DNA of 64,000 bases from Blastococcus sp. CT_GayMR16 (GCF_004570875.1 NZ_SPQK01000003.1:1-64000), one strand, 5' to 3'. Counted from the first letter of the stretch, positions 29,358-38,755 are shown. A program made the numbers and translations. The notes: generated by a model from the sequence alone, not told the origin.

Positions 29358-30119
29358 GTGAACATCAACGGCAAGGAACTCGCGGTCGAGATCGACGGCC
29401 GGGGCCCGGCGGTGCTGCTGGTGCACGGCCTGGGCGGCACGACCAACTTCTATCAGGTGCAGGCCGACGCCCTGGCCGACCGGTTCCAGGTGATCCGGGT
29501 CGACTCGGCCGGCGCCGGCCGATCCCCGGTCGCCGACGGGATCAGCATCGCCTCGCACGCCGACGACCTCGCGGCCTTGCTCGAGGAGCTCGGGGTCGCC
29601 GGCGCCGCCGTCGTCGGCCACTCGATGGGCACCCTGGTCGTACGGGATCTCGCGGCCCGCTACCCGGACAAGGTGTCCGCGCTGGCGCTGCTGGGTGCCG
29701 TCCGGGAGCCGGCCGAGGCGGGCCGGCAGGCCCAACGCGACCGGGCCGCCCTGCTGCGCGAGAAGGGCACCGCCGCGGTCGCCCCGGCCGTGGTCGCCAA
29801 CGCCTTGTCGGAGACCACCCGGCGGGACAAGCCCGAGGTCGCCGCCTTCGTCCGGGAGCTGATCATGCGCCAGGACCCGGAGGGCTACGCCCGCAACTGT
29901 GAGGCACTCGCCGCCGCGACCGATCCCGGACCCATCGATCCGAGCCTGCCGCTGCTGCTGGTCACCGGCAGCGACGACAAGGTCGGCCCGCCCGAGGCCA
30001 GCCAGGAACTCGCCGCCGCCCACGGCAGCGCCACGGTCGAGATCCTTCCCGGAGTCGGCCACTGGACCGCCCTCGAGGCCGCACGCCCGGTCGCCGACCA
30101 GCTGCTGAAGTTCCTCTGA
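29358..30119 (+). CDS. Alpha/beta hydrolase (enol-lactonase-like)
   Basis: The 253-residue protein has oxyanion motif LLVHGLGGTTNFY, nucleophile GHSMG (Ser about 94), acid in VTGSDDKVGPP and catalytic His in GVGHWTALE. The size and helical lid resemble 3-oxoadipate enol-lactonase-type hydrolases. A very strong GGAGGGAGG precedes the GTG start. It lies between an FAH hydrolase and an amidohydrolase, so it probably opens an ester or lactone in the same pathway. Confidence 0.88.
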   Translation: MNINGKELAVEIDGRGPAVLLVHGLGGTTNFYQVQADALADRFQVIRVDSAGAGRSPVADGISIASHADDLAALLEELGVAGAAVVGHSMGTLVVRDLAARYPDKVSALALLGAVREPAEAGRQAQRDRAALLREKGTAAVAPAVVANALSETTRRDKPEVAAFVRELIMRQDPEGYARNCEALAAATDPGPIDPSLPLLLVTGSDDKVGPPEASQELAAAHGSATVEILPGVGHWTALEAARPVADQLLKFL

Positions 30120-30236
30120 ACCGCCGCTCCACTCCAGCAGTACCGCACCCCAGCACCGTTGATTGGCGCCCGTCGGGCGCGCCCAAGGGCGCCGGCGAAC
30201 CGTTCGGCGTTCCCCTCACGCAAAGGAGATGCAACC

Positions 30237-31547
30237 GTGCCCGTCCCCATCGACAAGACGCTGTTCCGCAACGTCAGCATCCTCGACTCCACCGGCGCCG
30301 ACCCCTACCCCGGCGATGTCCTGGTCGAGAACGACCGCATCGCCGTCGTCGGCACCGTCGAAGCCTCCCGCGCCGAAGGTGCCCGCGTGATCCAGGGCCG
30401 CGGCCGCACCCTGATGTCCGGGCTGTGCGACGCGCACACCCACTTCACCTGGAACAACAGCGCCGACCTCGACGGCCTGGGCACCATGCCGGTCGAGGAG
30501 CACCTGCTGTTCGCCCTGGAGTCCGCCCGCACCTACATCGACTCCGGCTACACCATGTGCCTGGGTGCGGCGTCGGCGAAGGACCGCCTGGACGTCGTCT
30601 GCCGCGACGCCATCAACGCCGGACGCTTCCCCGGACCCCGCTACCTGGCCAACGGCCCGGAAATCGCGGTCACCGGCGGCGCGCTGATCAAGAGCATCAC
30701 CAAGTTCGCCGACGGCCCCGAGGGCATGCGCAAGGCCGTCCGCGAACTCATCGAACTCGGCGTCGACCAGATCAAGCTGTCCATGACCGGCGAGGAGATC
30801 ACCGGCACCCAGCGCGCCGAGGACACGTACTTCTCCGACGAGGAGACCGCCGCCGCCGTCACCGAAGCCCACCGCCGCGGCAAGCGGGTCTGCGCCCACG
30901 CCCGCAGCGCCGAGAGCGTGAAAATGTGCGTCCGGAACAAGGTCGACATCATCTATCACGCCAGCTTCACCGATGCCGAGGGCATGGACATGCTCGAGGC
31001 CAACAAGGACTGGGTGTTCGTCGCCCCCGGCCTGAACTGGCTCATCGCGACCCTCTACGAGGCCGAGGCGTTCGGCTTCCCGCAGGAGGCTGCTGAGGCC
31101 GTCGGCTACAAGAAGGAGCTGGACACGGCCGTCAAGGGGCTGCGCGAAATGCACCAGCGTGGGATCCGGGTCCTGCCCGGCGGCGACTACGGCTTCGCCT
31201 GGACCCCGCACGGCACCTACGCCCGCGACCTGGAGCACTTCGTCGAACTGCTCGGCTTCACCCCCATGGAGGCGATCATCTCGGCCACCGCGTGGGGCGG
31301 CGAGATCATGCTGCGCCCCGACGAGCTCGGCAAGGTCCAGCCCGGCTACCTCGCCGACCTGATCCTGGTCGACGGCGACCCGCTGGCCGACATCACCGTT
31401 CTGCAGGACCACTCGAAGATCAACTACGTCATGAAGGACGGCCGGTTCCACAAGGAGCACGCCGGAGACGACCACACCCCGGCGCCGCCGCGGCCGACCG
31501 ACCTGGTGCACGACATGGCCGAGTCCGTCGTGACGCACCGGCCCTGA
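30237..31547 (+). CDS. Amidohydrolase-superfamily enzyme
   Basis: The 436-residue protein is a metal-dependent amidohydrolase of the imidazolonepropionase-like group. It has CDAHTHFTWN (HxH), a Lys/Ser stretch DQIKLSMTG that may bridge metals, RVCAHARS and IIYHASF (His ligands), and GGDYGFAWTPHGTY with the catalytic Asp. GTG 30237 is chosen because AAAGGAG lies 8 bases upstream, although the frame opens earlier. It should cleave a cyclic or linear amide. The substrate is unknown; the neighbours suggest breakdown of a natural product or xenobiotic. Confidence 0.88.
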   Translation: MPVPIDKTLFRNVSILDSTGADPYPGDVLVENDRIAVVGTVEASRAEGARVIQGRGRTLMSGLCDAHTHFTWNNSADLDGLGTMPVEEHLLFALESARTYIDSGYTMCLGAASAKDRLDVVCRDAINAGRFPGPRYLANGPEIAVTGGALIKSITKFADGPEGMRKAVRELIELGVDQIKLSMTGEEITGTQRAEDTYFSDEETAAAVTEAHRRGKRVCAHARSAESVKMCVRNKVDIIYHASFTDAEGMDMLEANKDWVFVAPGLNWLIATLYEAEAFGFPQEAAEAVGYKKELDTAVKGLREMHQRGIRVLPGGDYGFAWTPHGTYARDLEHFVELLGFTPMEAIISATAWGGEIMLRPDELGKVQPGYLADLILVDGDPLADITVLQDHSKINYVMKDGRFHKEHAGDDHTPAPPRPTDLVHDMAESVVTHRP

Positions 31548-31613
31548 TGTCGATCGAGGTGCCGGCGACCAGCTCACCCTGATCGCCGGCACCCCTCTAA
31601 CCGGAGCCCGCCG

Positions 31614-32057
31614 ATGACCCTGCTGATCTGCCGCACCTGCCCCCGCTACGACCCCCGCGCCACTGGCGAGTTCGGCCGCCGGCTGACTGCCGCGATTGCC
31701 CGGGTCGCCGACAACGAGCCCGAAACCACCGTCGCCGTCCGCAACGTCCAATGCTTGGGCGGCTGCCCGGACGAGGGCGTGGTCGCCGTCGACGGACCGC
31801 AGAAGGCCCGCGTCCGCTTCACCGGGCTCGACGAGTCCGACGCGAAAGCGGTCTTCGCCGCCGCGGTGGCCCACGAAGCCTGCCTCACCGGCGCACCCGA
31901 GGACTGGGAGATCCCCGCCGAGCTCGCCGACCGGATCAGCTCGGTCACCCTCAAGCGGTCCGCTCCCTCGCCGGCCGGTCACAGCCGCGGGCCTCTGCCG
32001 CACCCGCTGCCCGGACAGGCAGCCAGACGGTGGGACCTCGAGCCGCATCGGCGATGA
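31614..32057 (+). CDS. DUF1636 metal-binding protein
   Basis: The 147-residue protein matches DUF1636: LLICRTCPRYDPRATG supplies CxxC, and NVQCLGGCPDEG supplies CxxxC, together a ferredoxin-like cluster site. The conserved AHEACLTGAPEDWEIP lies near residue 95. The family is predicted to bind a metal or Fe-S cluster; its biochemical role is not established. The last 30 residues are Pro/Arg-rich and may be altered by the adjacent island junction. It follows the amidohydrolase by 66 bp. Confidence 0.8.
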   Translation: MTLLICRTCPRYDPRATGEFGRRLTAAIARVADNEPETTVAVRNVQCLGGCPDEGVVAVDGPQKARVRFTGLDESDAKAVFAAAVAHEACLTGAPEDWEIPAELADRISSVTLKRSAPSPAGHSRGPLPHPLPGQAARRWDLEPHRR

Positions 32058-32148
32058 ACCGGCGCCTCCCGGCTTCAGCTACCCGGCGTCGGCAGACGCA
32101 GAGTCGCGGCATTGGTGGTGGCACGGGGCACTTGTTGGCCAGCGCTCT

Positions 32149-32262
32149 GGCCCGCGAGAGGCGGACCGCATGAGCGCTCTCCTGCTGGCAAGTAAGGGCG
32201 GGCAAACTGCAACCACGCAGTTGGTTGAACGCCGGCGAAACAACGAATGCCCTGCTCAGATG
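32149..32262 (+). pseudogene. Remnant 3' end of a lost tyrosine integrase
   Basis: The frame reading READRMSALLLASKGGQT, then TTQLVERRRNNECPAQ, aligns with the last residues of the intact integrase before its att core (READ/AADRMGALLL, KGRQTAT, TTELVESGQDEESPAQ). All upstream integrase sequence is missing. One arm-type CTGCAACCA is retained at 32208-32216. It shows that island 1 once carried its own related integrase at this end. Confidence 0.75.
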
Positions 32263-32306
32263 GGTGGAGCTGAGGGGACTCGAACCCCTGACCCCCACAC
32301 TGCCAG
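32263..32306 (-). other. Attachment-site copy of the tRNA-Ala(GGC) 3' end (att2)
   Basis: The core is identical to 53713-53756 of the intact tRNA locus; identity extends left to 32249, giving 58 exact bases. It ends abruptly after GCCAG, and the tRNA 5' half is absent. It is the junction between island 1 and island 2. Confidence 0.88.
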
Positions 32307-32713
32307 CTCGGCTGGTGGGGGTCCGGGAACGTTCGTCGAAGTACATCCTCGCAAGTCAGAGACGGGCATGGCCATCAGCAGATTTCGACGAACGACCATG
32401 AAGGCTGGCCCGTGGCCACCGTCCTGGCACCATCCTGTGGCCGCCTAACCGCGTCGACCCGGACGCGCGCGCCTACCCCAGCTTTCCCGTTGGGCCGATC
32501 TTGCCGACGTCGGGCCAGCCCTTTTCGTCGCGGAACCGCCCGCCTCCGGCCTTCCAGCCCGAGGTGCCACCACGAGTCCTTCCCGACCGCGCTGGGCGAG
32601 GGCCGCCCAGACTCGCGCTCCCCGGATTCAGCCCCGCCCGATGCGGTCGATCACGAGTGGCGCAGGTCGGGCGCGGTCCTCGACGCGGCCGCCCCGATGG
32701 CACGCACCGCTCG
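32307..32713. other. Intergenic stretch at left end of island 2
   Basis: No convincing gene is seen. It contains an 11-bp inverted repeat: CGTTCGTCGAA at 32330-32340 and TTCGACGAACG at 32384-32394. This could be a regulator or recombinase site near the element end. The remainder shows only overlapping chance frames. Confidence 0.5.
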
Positions 32714-34207
32714 CTAGCGGAGGTCGAACCGCGCTCGTAGCTCGTCGCCGTCGCGGAAGCGCAGCACCAGGTCGTGGCACCCCGACGCCCGCCGAGGGGT
32801 GGCCCACAGCAGCAGGTACTGACCGCGGCCGACGGGGATCGGTGCGAGCACCGACGCACCGACCGCGACCGGCGTGCCGGCGCAGGTGATCAGCTTCGGG
32901 TAACCCGCGGCCAGCACGTCGGAGCCGCGGGCGCCCGAGAGGCCGAAGCGCACGGGCACGATCGATCCCGGCTTGACCCGGTTGGGCTGCGGATAGGCCC
33001 GCAGCGGAGCGAACGGCCCCGATGCCGTGTACTCCAGCCGGCCGACCTCCCAGGTGGAGAACCGGCTCGTCCGCACGGTGAGGACGGCGTCGCCGTCGGC
33101 GGTGACGCTGCGGTTGGAGACGCAGGGGTCGGGAGTCGCCCCCGTCCCCGTGCAGTCGGCCACCGCCGCCCCGTTCCGGAACACCTGCACGTCCTGCGGG
33201 GCGATGCCGTCCAGCAGTGTCGCGTCGACGGCGAAGGTCATGACGTACGGGTCGGCGGTGGTCGCGTTCGGGCCCTCGATCGCCAGTGCTGAGTCGACAC
33301 CGTCCGCCGCGAACAGGGCGTAGCCGGCGGGCGCCGGACCGCCGCTCGGCTGCCGCGTGGCGCTCACGTGCCCTGTCATCCCGTCCGGCGGGTCGATGGT
33401 CAGCACCACGGGCAGGTCGGGGGTCGCCTCGTCGCCCGTGCTGAACGGCGCACCCGAGCCGTCGAGCTCGACGTCGACGCTGCCCACTGCAATCGGAGTC
33501 GTGGTCAGGGCGCGATAGAAGAGCTCGAAGAATTCACCCGCCACAAAGGGTCCCACGGAGGAATCCTGCACGTGCTGCTGGTTGACCTGCATGAAGGAGT
33601 CGCCGGTGACCTGCGACTTTCCACCAGGCCCGGTAATGGTCGCGTCGTACGCCACGTAGGCCAGCGCCAGGTTGAGGGTTCCGCTGGCACCGGTGACCTG
33701 GCTCAGCGTGTGATCAGCGAAACTACTGCATGCCCCGGAATTGATCGGCCCGCCCGACGTGGAGAAATCGGCTGGTACGTCGGCCTTCAGGGTCGTGGTG
33801 CCCCTGATGGTCCCCGCCGGCGAGTCGATGCTGAAGGTCTCGTCGAAAGACAGCAATGGCCCGACGGCCAATTCGTTGGATGAGCTGCCGCCCGGCATGA
33901 CCTGCGGGCCGATCTGATACGAGCCGGACGCGGTGAAAGGACCCGAGTAGGTCCCCGTAGCGGTTCCCGAGGCAGTGAAGGACACGGTCGAGATTCCACC
34001 GGGGTCACAGAGCTCGTCGGTGTCGACCGAATCGGTGTCGATCATGATTTGCGTCGAGATGCTTGGGGGTGCGGCCGCGGACGCGACATGGACGCCGGAC
34101 AGCACAGTCATGACGACCGGGATCACTGTGCCGAGACGCGCCGTCAGACGATGGTGTTTCCGTTGGATGCGGCGTGGCCTGGCGCGGCCGCCGCCATCAC
34201 CGCGCAT
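32714..34207 (-). CDS. Secreted protein with C-terminal PxKF-like domain
   Basis: The 497-residue protein has a basic n-region, then a signal peptide (VIPVVMTVLSGVHVASAAA). A Thr/Ser/Gly-rich beta region follows (about 40-400). The C-terminal 90 residues resemble the PxKF module of exported actinobacterial proteins (NRVKPGSIVPVRFGLSG, then GRGQYLLLWATP and CHDLVLRFRDGDELRARF). ATG 34207 is preferred although the frame is open to 34453. No enzyme motif is seen; it may be a surface or adhesion protein. It is the only gene of island 2. Confidence 0.72.
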   Translation of the reverse strand: MRGDGGGRARPRRIQRKHHRLTARLGTVIPVVMTVLSGVHVASAAAPPSISTQIMIDTDSVDTDELCDPGGISTVSFTASGTATGTYSGPFTASGSYQIGPQVMPGGSSSNELAVGPLLSFDETFSIDSPAGTIRGTTTLKADVPADFSTSGGPINSGACSSFADHTLSQVTGASGTLNLALAYVAYDATITGPGGKSQVTGDSFMQVNQQHVQDSSVGPFVAGEFFELFYRALTTTPIAVGSVDVELDGSGAPFSTGDEATPDLPVVLTIDPPDGMTGHVSATRQPSGGPAPAGYALFAADGVDSALAIEGPNATTADPYVMTFAVDATLLDGIAPQDVQVFRNGAAVADCTGTGATPDPCVSNRSVTADGDAVLTVRTSRFSTWEVGRLEYTASGPFAPLRAYPQPNRVKPGSIVPVRFGLSGARGSDVLAAGYPKLITCAGTPVAVGASVLAPIPVGRGQYLLLWATPRRASGCHDLVLRFRDGDELRARFDLR

Positions 34208-34606
34208 CCCTCCCGGCCGGGCACTTCCATCAGAACGCGTGGCATCAGGCACCGGGAACCCCCGTGAAACTTCCGGCCAGAGGAGCCGGTAGGTAGACCT
34301 GCTGCAAAGTAGGCCTGCTGCGACGACCGCGTCAACGGCGGCCGACGAAGAGGTCGTCATCGTGCAGGGCGGCCGGCTCACGGTCACCGCCAACGGCCAG
34401 GAGTACGTGCTCAGGAGGGCGACTCGCTCCTCCTGGAGCCACGCTTGCCGCACAAATACCGGAACGGCGGCGACGTCCCGGCCCGCTCGCTGTGGGTCAT
34501 GAGCCCGCCGATGGACTGAGGTGGCGGTCCCAGCTCACGCGGAGCTCTCTGCTGTGCCAGAGACGCCTCGGGCAGCCCCCTCGAAGGAGAACGGCGTGAT
34601 CGTAGC

Positions 34607-34650
34607 GGTGGAGCTGAGGGGACTAGAACCCCTGACCCCCACACTGCCAG
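34607..34650 (-). other. Attachment-site copy of the tRNA-Ala(GGC) 3' end (att3, attL of island 3)
   Basis: Forty-four bases match the tRNA 3' end with one mismatch (ACTAGAAC for ACTCGAAC). Arm-type repeats lie 117 bp to the right. Together with 53713-53756 it bounds a 19-kb element that still has an integrase. Confidence 0.88.
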
Positions 34651-35541
34651 GCCGACCTGACGGCGTTCGCCGATGCCCGCCGAAGTCCGAAAAGGCCTGG
34701 TGAGCAGGCGGTTCGGCGCTTCGCCGGACGACGGCGAACGAGCGTGAACCAAGATCGAAGTGGGCCAACTGCAACCAGAACTGCAACCAAGAATGCCTCT
34801 TGTTAACTTGGCTCATTAGCGCTCGGCAGGACAGGCGCCCATCGCGGCTCCCCGGGTGGAAGCACCGGCCGGGCTAGTGCTGGACGTGCTCCTGGCGGCC
34901 GGCAAAGCGATGTCTCTGGACAGTCCGGCGCCCCGGCTCGTGTCGGCGGGGAGCAGCGACCAGCCGGTGACGGCGTCGGACGCCGGGTGCTGTTCTTGGA
35001 CGAAAAGCCTGCCTTCGAGCTGAGCTGGTGGTGCTGCACCTGCCAGTTCTTCTTCCGGCGCCTTGAGGGCCGCCAACGACACCTCTCGATCCCTGGCCTG
35101 CGCCAACCCCTCACCGGTCGACTCGGTGGCCTGGAGCGGGTCATCAGCCGCTTCGCCGCCCTCCTCCCCCGCGGCAGCTACCTCCCGCTTGCTGCTGAGC
35201 ATCACGCCGCGGGTGATCCACCCGGTTCGGGACGCCGACAACTTCACCGAGGAGCAGGTCGCCGTCCGGGGCGTCGACTCGTTCTGGGGCCTGCCGGAGC
35301 ACCCGCGCACTGCCTGCTACCGCAGCTTCAACTCCCCGGTAGACCACAACAGCCACGGCCACGGCCACCCCACCCGCCCCGACCTCGGCCGACGGCGAGC
35401 GGCGGAGAGCGGCGGAGAGCGGGAGAGGTCCAGCCGCAGCGCCGCCAACGATGCCCCCGCCAACCAGTAGTCTCCATCTTTGGCAATAGTCTTAGTCATC
35501 GGTGCCGCAAAACAGGAACATCGCGCAGGAATGAGAAAGCC
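34651..35541. other. Non-coding left end of island 3 with arm-type repeats
   Basis: At 34767-34789 two copies of CTGCAACCA separated by GAA reproduce exactly the pair at 53643-53665 near the integrase 3' end, so both are probably integrase arm sites. TGA 34658-34660 is in the integrase frame once the element circularises. The rest (34.8-35.5 kb) has open frames on both strands but none has a ribosome binding site or recognisable family. Confidence 0.65.
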
Positions 35542-38343
35542 TTGAGAGCCAGTCGAGCCGAAAGAACTGGGGCAGTCGGGGTCAGTGACGTTCAGGGCAA
35601 CCTTCAGCGCATCGGCTGGGGCCCAGTTGAGAACCCGAACCATGACCTCGGTACCGATCTTTTTGTTCAGATTCGGGACGAACGACGATTTGATCTAGGA
35701 ACCCTCATCGGTGTTCAGGTTAAATCTGGCCCGAGCTGGTTCGAACAACCCACGTACGACCAGAATGGCGACATCGACGGTTGGTGGTTCTACGAAGAGA
35801 CACCCCGACATTTCGACTATTGGACGGAGCACAGCCTCCCCCACATCCTCGCCCTGAACGACGAGGTTACCCGCACAACATATTGGGCACAGGTCACAGC
35901 GGAAGCCCTGGTGCCAACAGGCCAAGGCGCTAAGGTACGTGTGCCTCGAACTCAGGTGATTGAACCGTCTCAACTTCCCGCTCTACTGGCAGTTGCAACC
36001 CCGGCTGTAGGCAACGATTATCAGGGATCAGTATGGTCCGGCAGTGCCCGAACTATTGGCTTGGACAGGCGACTCCGGTATGCGCTGCTGGCGCCACGCC
36101 TGATCGCCCCGCATCGCAACGCCGGGCTCAGCATCGAACTGGAGCCCGAGGAGGCCCTAGCGCTTGTTATGCAGGGTCGTCTCCGCGATCTGAATTCGAT
36201 CAGCCAGCAAGTGGAACGCGTACCAGCGCCCGAGGAGGCCCTGACTCACAGGACGTGGCGATGGAGACTAGTAGGCGCGGCCTGGCGTGCAGCTACAGGA
36301 GAAGATGATGCCATCCCCCTCCTAAGGGTCATGCATGATTCTGCACGCCCCGGGAGTACCGACTCGGCGGCAGCATGCGCGCTTCTTATCTGCGCGTATC
36401 TGAACGAGGAACGTTGGCAAGACGCCCTCCAGCTTGCGCGCTCAATGTTCGAGTCCGACAACTTGGAGCCTGCTGACCACGCCTGGATAACAGCACATAG
36501 GATATCACTCGAGAGCGAGGTCGGAGACTATGCCGAAGCAATAAAGGCTGCGACCGAACTCCTGCAAGGAATACGAACATCCCATGCAGACTTGACCACC
36601 ATTGCAATGCAGTCCGTAGCCGCCTGGGCCGTATTCCACAATGCCAACGCCGGGCTCCGAGGCCCGGAGCTGGGGGTGCTCTTGTCGGCATCAGACAACT
36701 ACCTCTCCTGGTGGCGGCAGAACTCTGCCAGCTACGGCCTCGCAGAGGCGCAAGTCGCTTCGTTTCGGGCGCAGTTCAGAGACACTACGACGCGATGGTC
36801 ATTTGAGGATGTAGCCGCATCCAGAATATGGAGTGCTGCGACCACCGCACAATTGTGCGGGGACTACGCAACGTGCCGCAGCCACCTTCGACAGCTTGCA
36901 ATGTACGAATTGACACAGAGCACCCTCGAGGGCAAACCCCAACATGTCACCAAAGCGCTGGACACGTTGCGTCAATCTACCGACACGGACCTACTTAAGA
37001 TAGTCACTCAGTATCTAGAGCGGAACGGCCCATTGTCCGCTCTTGCAGCGACGGGCCCTGCGACCATACCCGCACGGTGGGCGCATTCGACAAGCAGAAG
37101 CACACTTGAGGTATGGACTCGTTGCGGGGATTTCATCGCCGAAGAGCTGGCGGATCAGGCGGTAAAGGACCTGTTGCGCATCCTCAGGGATCCGTCGCAA
37201 TTTCTCGAGGACGTGAGACCCTCGTTTTCTGTCCGCGAGCACGTTGTCGACGCGTTGCGTGGCCTGACCCGGGCATGCTCGAAGGAGGTTCGCGCAGAGA
37301 TTGTCCTGGCTCTGGTCTCTCTGCAGGACGTTGGAGATTCCGTCCTTGCAGCAAACTGGAGCAGTCTCGTTGCGCGGCTGCTGCCGTACGTCGAGGCGGA
37401 GAGGGATGACTGGCCCGAGGGCCTGGCTGACGCTGGAAGACGACAGTCCGATACGGGCCTTTCAGCGGCACTTCTTGAACTCGCCGCCGACAGCGAGTTG
37501 CGCGAAGAACTCGAAAGTCGAGCGGCTACGGGGGATGATGACGCCTTAGGGGCGCTCGGAGATGTGCGGCAGCTCGCCCCAGAAGTCGTGTCGGCTCTCA
37601 TCGGCAAGCATGTTGACGCTCTTGCAAACATCAGACAGTCCGCAGCGGGAAGCAGCTGGGGCTTTGGTGGGCACGACTCAGCTCACATTGTCGCGTTGCT
37701 CAGCCTCCACTGGCCGTCGCTCGCAAGATGGGACGAGTTGCTCGCGCTACTACTAGACCCAAGGGTGGGGGCGCACGACAAGAACGAGTCATGCCGCCTC
37801 CTAGCGGAGGAGTTTGAGTCTCTACCGCCAGATGTGCAGGAGGAAATCCGAGCCGAAGCGCACACGTTGGTCTCGATGCCAGAGCTCACGGGCGACTTCG
37901 GCCGACCAATTCCTAGCGGCACAATGCGTCTGGCGATGGCGAGCGGCGGGCTCGCGCAAGATGAAGTAGCAGCGGTGATCTCTACAGCTCTACTGAACCC
38001 CGTCAACCGAGCAGAAGCGGCCCGCCTTTTGCACTTCTCCCGCCTTGCGGGGTCGGCCATTGGCTGGCTTGTGCTGCTTACGGACCCAGACCCTGCGATA
38101 CGCAGCGGCGCAGCCGCATGCCTGATCGAACGCCTTGATCAAGATCCAATCGACCAAATCGCAGAGGAGGGAGTCCGCCGAGCACTTCAAGACGGCGGGA
38201 TCATCGTGCCGCTCACGTTAGCAATTCGTCTGCACGCCTACGAGGCCGACGGGAAGACTTGGGCTAAGCCGTTCCTTGCTCAACTATTGACACACGCGTC
38301 GGCGGCCGTGCGCTTGGCGGCGAGCGTTGGACGAACGGTCTGA
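35542..38343 (+). CDS. DUF4365 nuclease-like protein with large helical C-terminus
   Basis: The 933-residue product starts with a DUF4365-type domain (about 8-160): NLQRIGWGPVENPNHDLGTD, then LGTLIGVQVKSG. This Asp...QVK pattern is that of restriction-like PD-(D/E)xK folds. The remaining roughly 770 residues are helical and HEAT/TPR-like (LLKIVTQYLERN, CLIERLDQDPIDQIAEEG). There is no ATG at the family start; TTG 35542 after AGGAATGAGAAAG is chosen. Codon use is clearly more A+T-rich than the host. DUF4365 proteins are frequent in defence islands, so an antiviral role is inferred. Confidence 0.75.
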   Translation: MRASRAERTGAVGVSDVQGNLQRIGWGPVENPNHDLGTDLFVQIRDERRFDLGTLIGVQVKSGPSWFEQPTYDQNGDIDGWWFYEETPRHFDYWTEHSLPHILALNDEVTRTTYWAQVTAEALVPTGQGAKVRVPRTQVIEPSQLPALLAVATPAVGNDYQGSVWSGSARTIGLDRRLRYALLAPRLIAPHRNAGLSIELEPEEALALVMQGRLRDLNSISQQVERVPAPEEALTHRTWRWRLVGAAWRAATGEDDAIPLLRVMHDSARPGSTDSAAACALLICAYLNEERWQDALQLARSMFESDNLEPADHAWITAHRISLESEVGDYAEAIKAATELLQGIRTSHADLTTIAMQSVAAWAVFHNANAGLRGPELGVLLSASDNYLSWWRQNSASYGLAEAQVASFRAQFRDTTTRWSFEDVAASRIWSAATTAQLCGDYATCRSHLRQLAMYELTQSTLEGKPQHVTKALDTLRQSTDTDLLKIVTQYLERNGPLSALAATGPATIPARWAHSTSRSTLEVWTRCGDFIAEELADQAVKDLLRILRDPSQFLEDVRPSFSVREHVVDALRGLTRACSKEVRAEIVLALVSLQDVGDSVLAANWSSLVARLLPYVEAERDDWPEGLADAGRRQSDTGLSAALLELAADSELREELESRAATGDDDALGALGDVRQLAPEVVSALIGKHVDALANIRQSAAGSSWGFGGHDSAHIVALLSLHWPSLARWDELLALLLDPRVGAHDKNESCRLLAEEFESLPPDVQEEIRAEAHTLVSMPELTGDFGRPIPSGTMRLAMASGGLAQDEVAAVISTALLNPVNRAEAARLLHFSRLAGSAIGWLVLLTDPDPAIRSGAAACLIERLDQDPIDQIAEEGVRRALQDGGIIVPLTLAIRLHAYEADGKTWAKPFLAQLLTHASAAVRLAASVGRTV

Positions 38344-38393
38344 CACGCGTGGCGCCTCTTTGGATGGCGACGGCCTGGCCCGATCGTCGCGCC

Positions 38394-38755
38394 TCAGTCG
38401 AGGACAGCAACCTCGTCGATCGAGTCGTTGAAGGCGTCTGGGCGAACCTGACGAGCGATCTCCTCGGCGATCTCTTCGACGGTGTACTCCGCGGTGTTGC
38501 GGGCGATCTTCTCGGCCCACGACGCACTCTGGGCCATCACCTCGGCCTTGGTGAGCTTGTGCCAGAAGGGTAGGAGGCTCTGCTCGCCGGCGACGGCGCG
38601 GGTCACGATGCCGTCGAGTTCGTACTGAGTCCAGCCCTTGGCGAAGAGGGAGCTGGACAGCACGACGACGCCGAAACTGCTGTGGGCCGGCCGTAGTCGA
38701 TCTTGCGACGCAATCTGTCGCCGATTCCCAGCTCGAAGGCGTCGAACCAACCTTG
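38394..38755 (-). pseudogene. Truncated, frameshifted TIR-domain gene
   Basis: Two overlapping frames together encode the C-terminal two thirds of a bacterial TIR domain. GWFDAFELGIGDRLRRKIDYG is in one frame; SSFGVVVLSSSLFAKGWTQ, then YELDGIVTRAVAG and LLPFWHKLT, are in the next. The break is at about 38685, where GGCCGGCCCACAGC reads as GGCCTGGCCCACAGC missing one T. The usual first strand (FISHAS-type) is absent upstream. The catalytic-type Glu in the YEL segment is retained. TIR proteins degrade NAD in antiviral defence, so this is probably a dead defence gene. Confidence 0.8.

Noticed and set aside
32261-32310. Short protein reading AEGTRTPDPHTAS
   Set aside because: This peptide is the translation of the 3' end of a tRNA-type att core, not a conserved protein.
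34816-35310. A 164-residue minus-strand frame in the left end of island 3
   Set aside because: No ribosome binding site, no recognisable domain, and competing open frames on the other strand; left as non-coding.
34987-35541. Upstream extension of the DUF4365 protein to an ATG at 34987
   Set aside because: The extra 185 residues are Pro/Arg-rich with host-like GC bias and no family match; homology begins right after TTG 35542.
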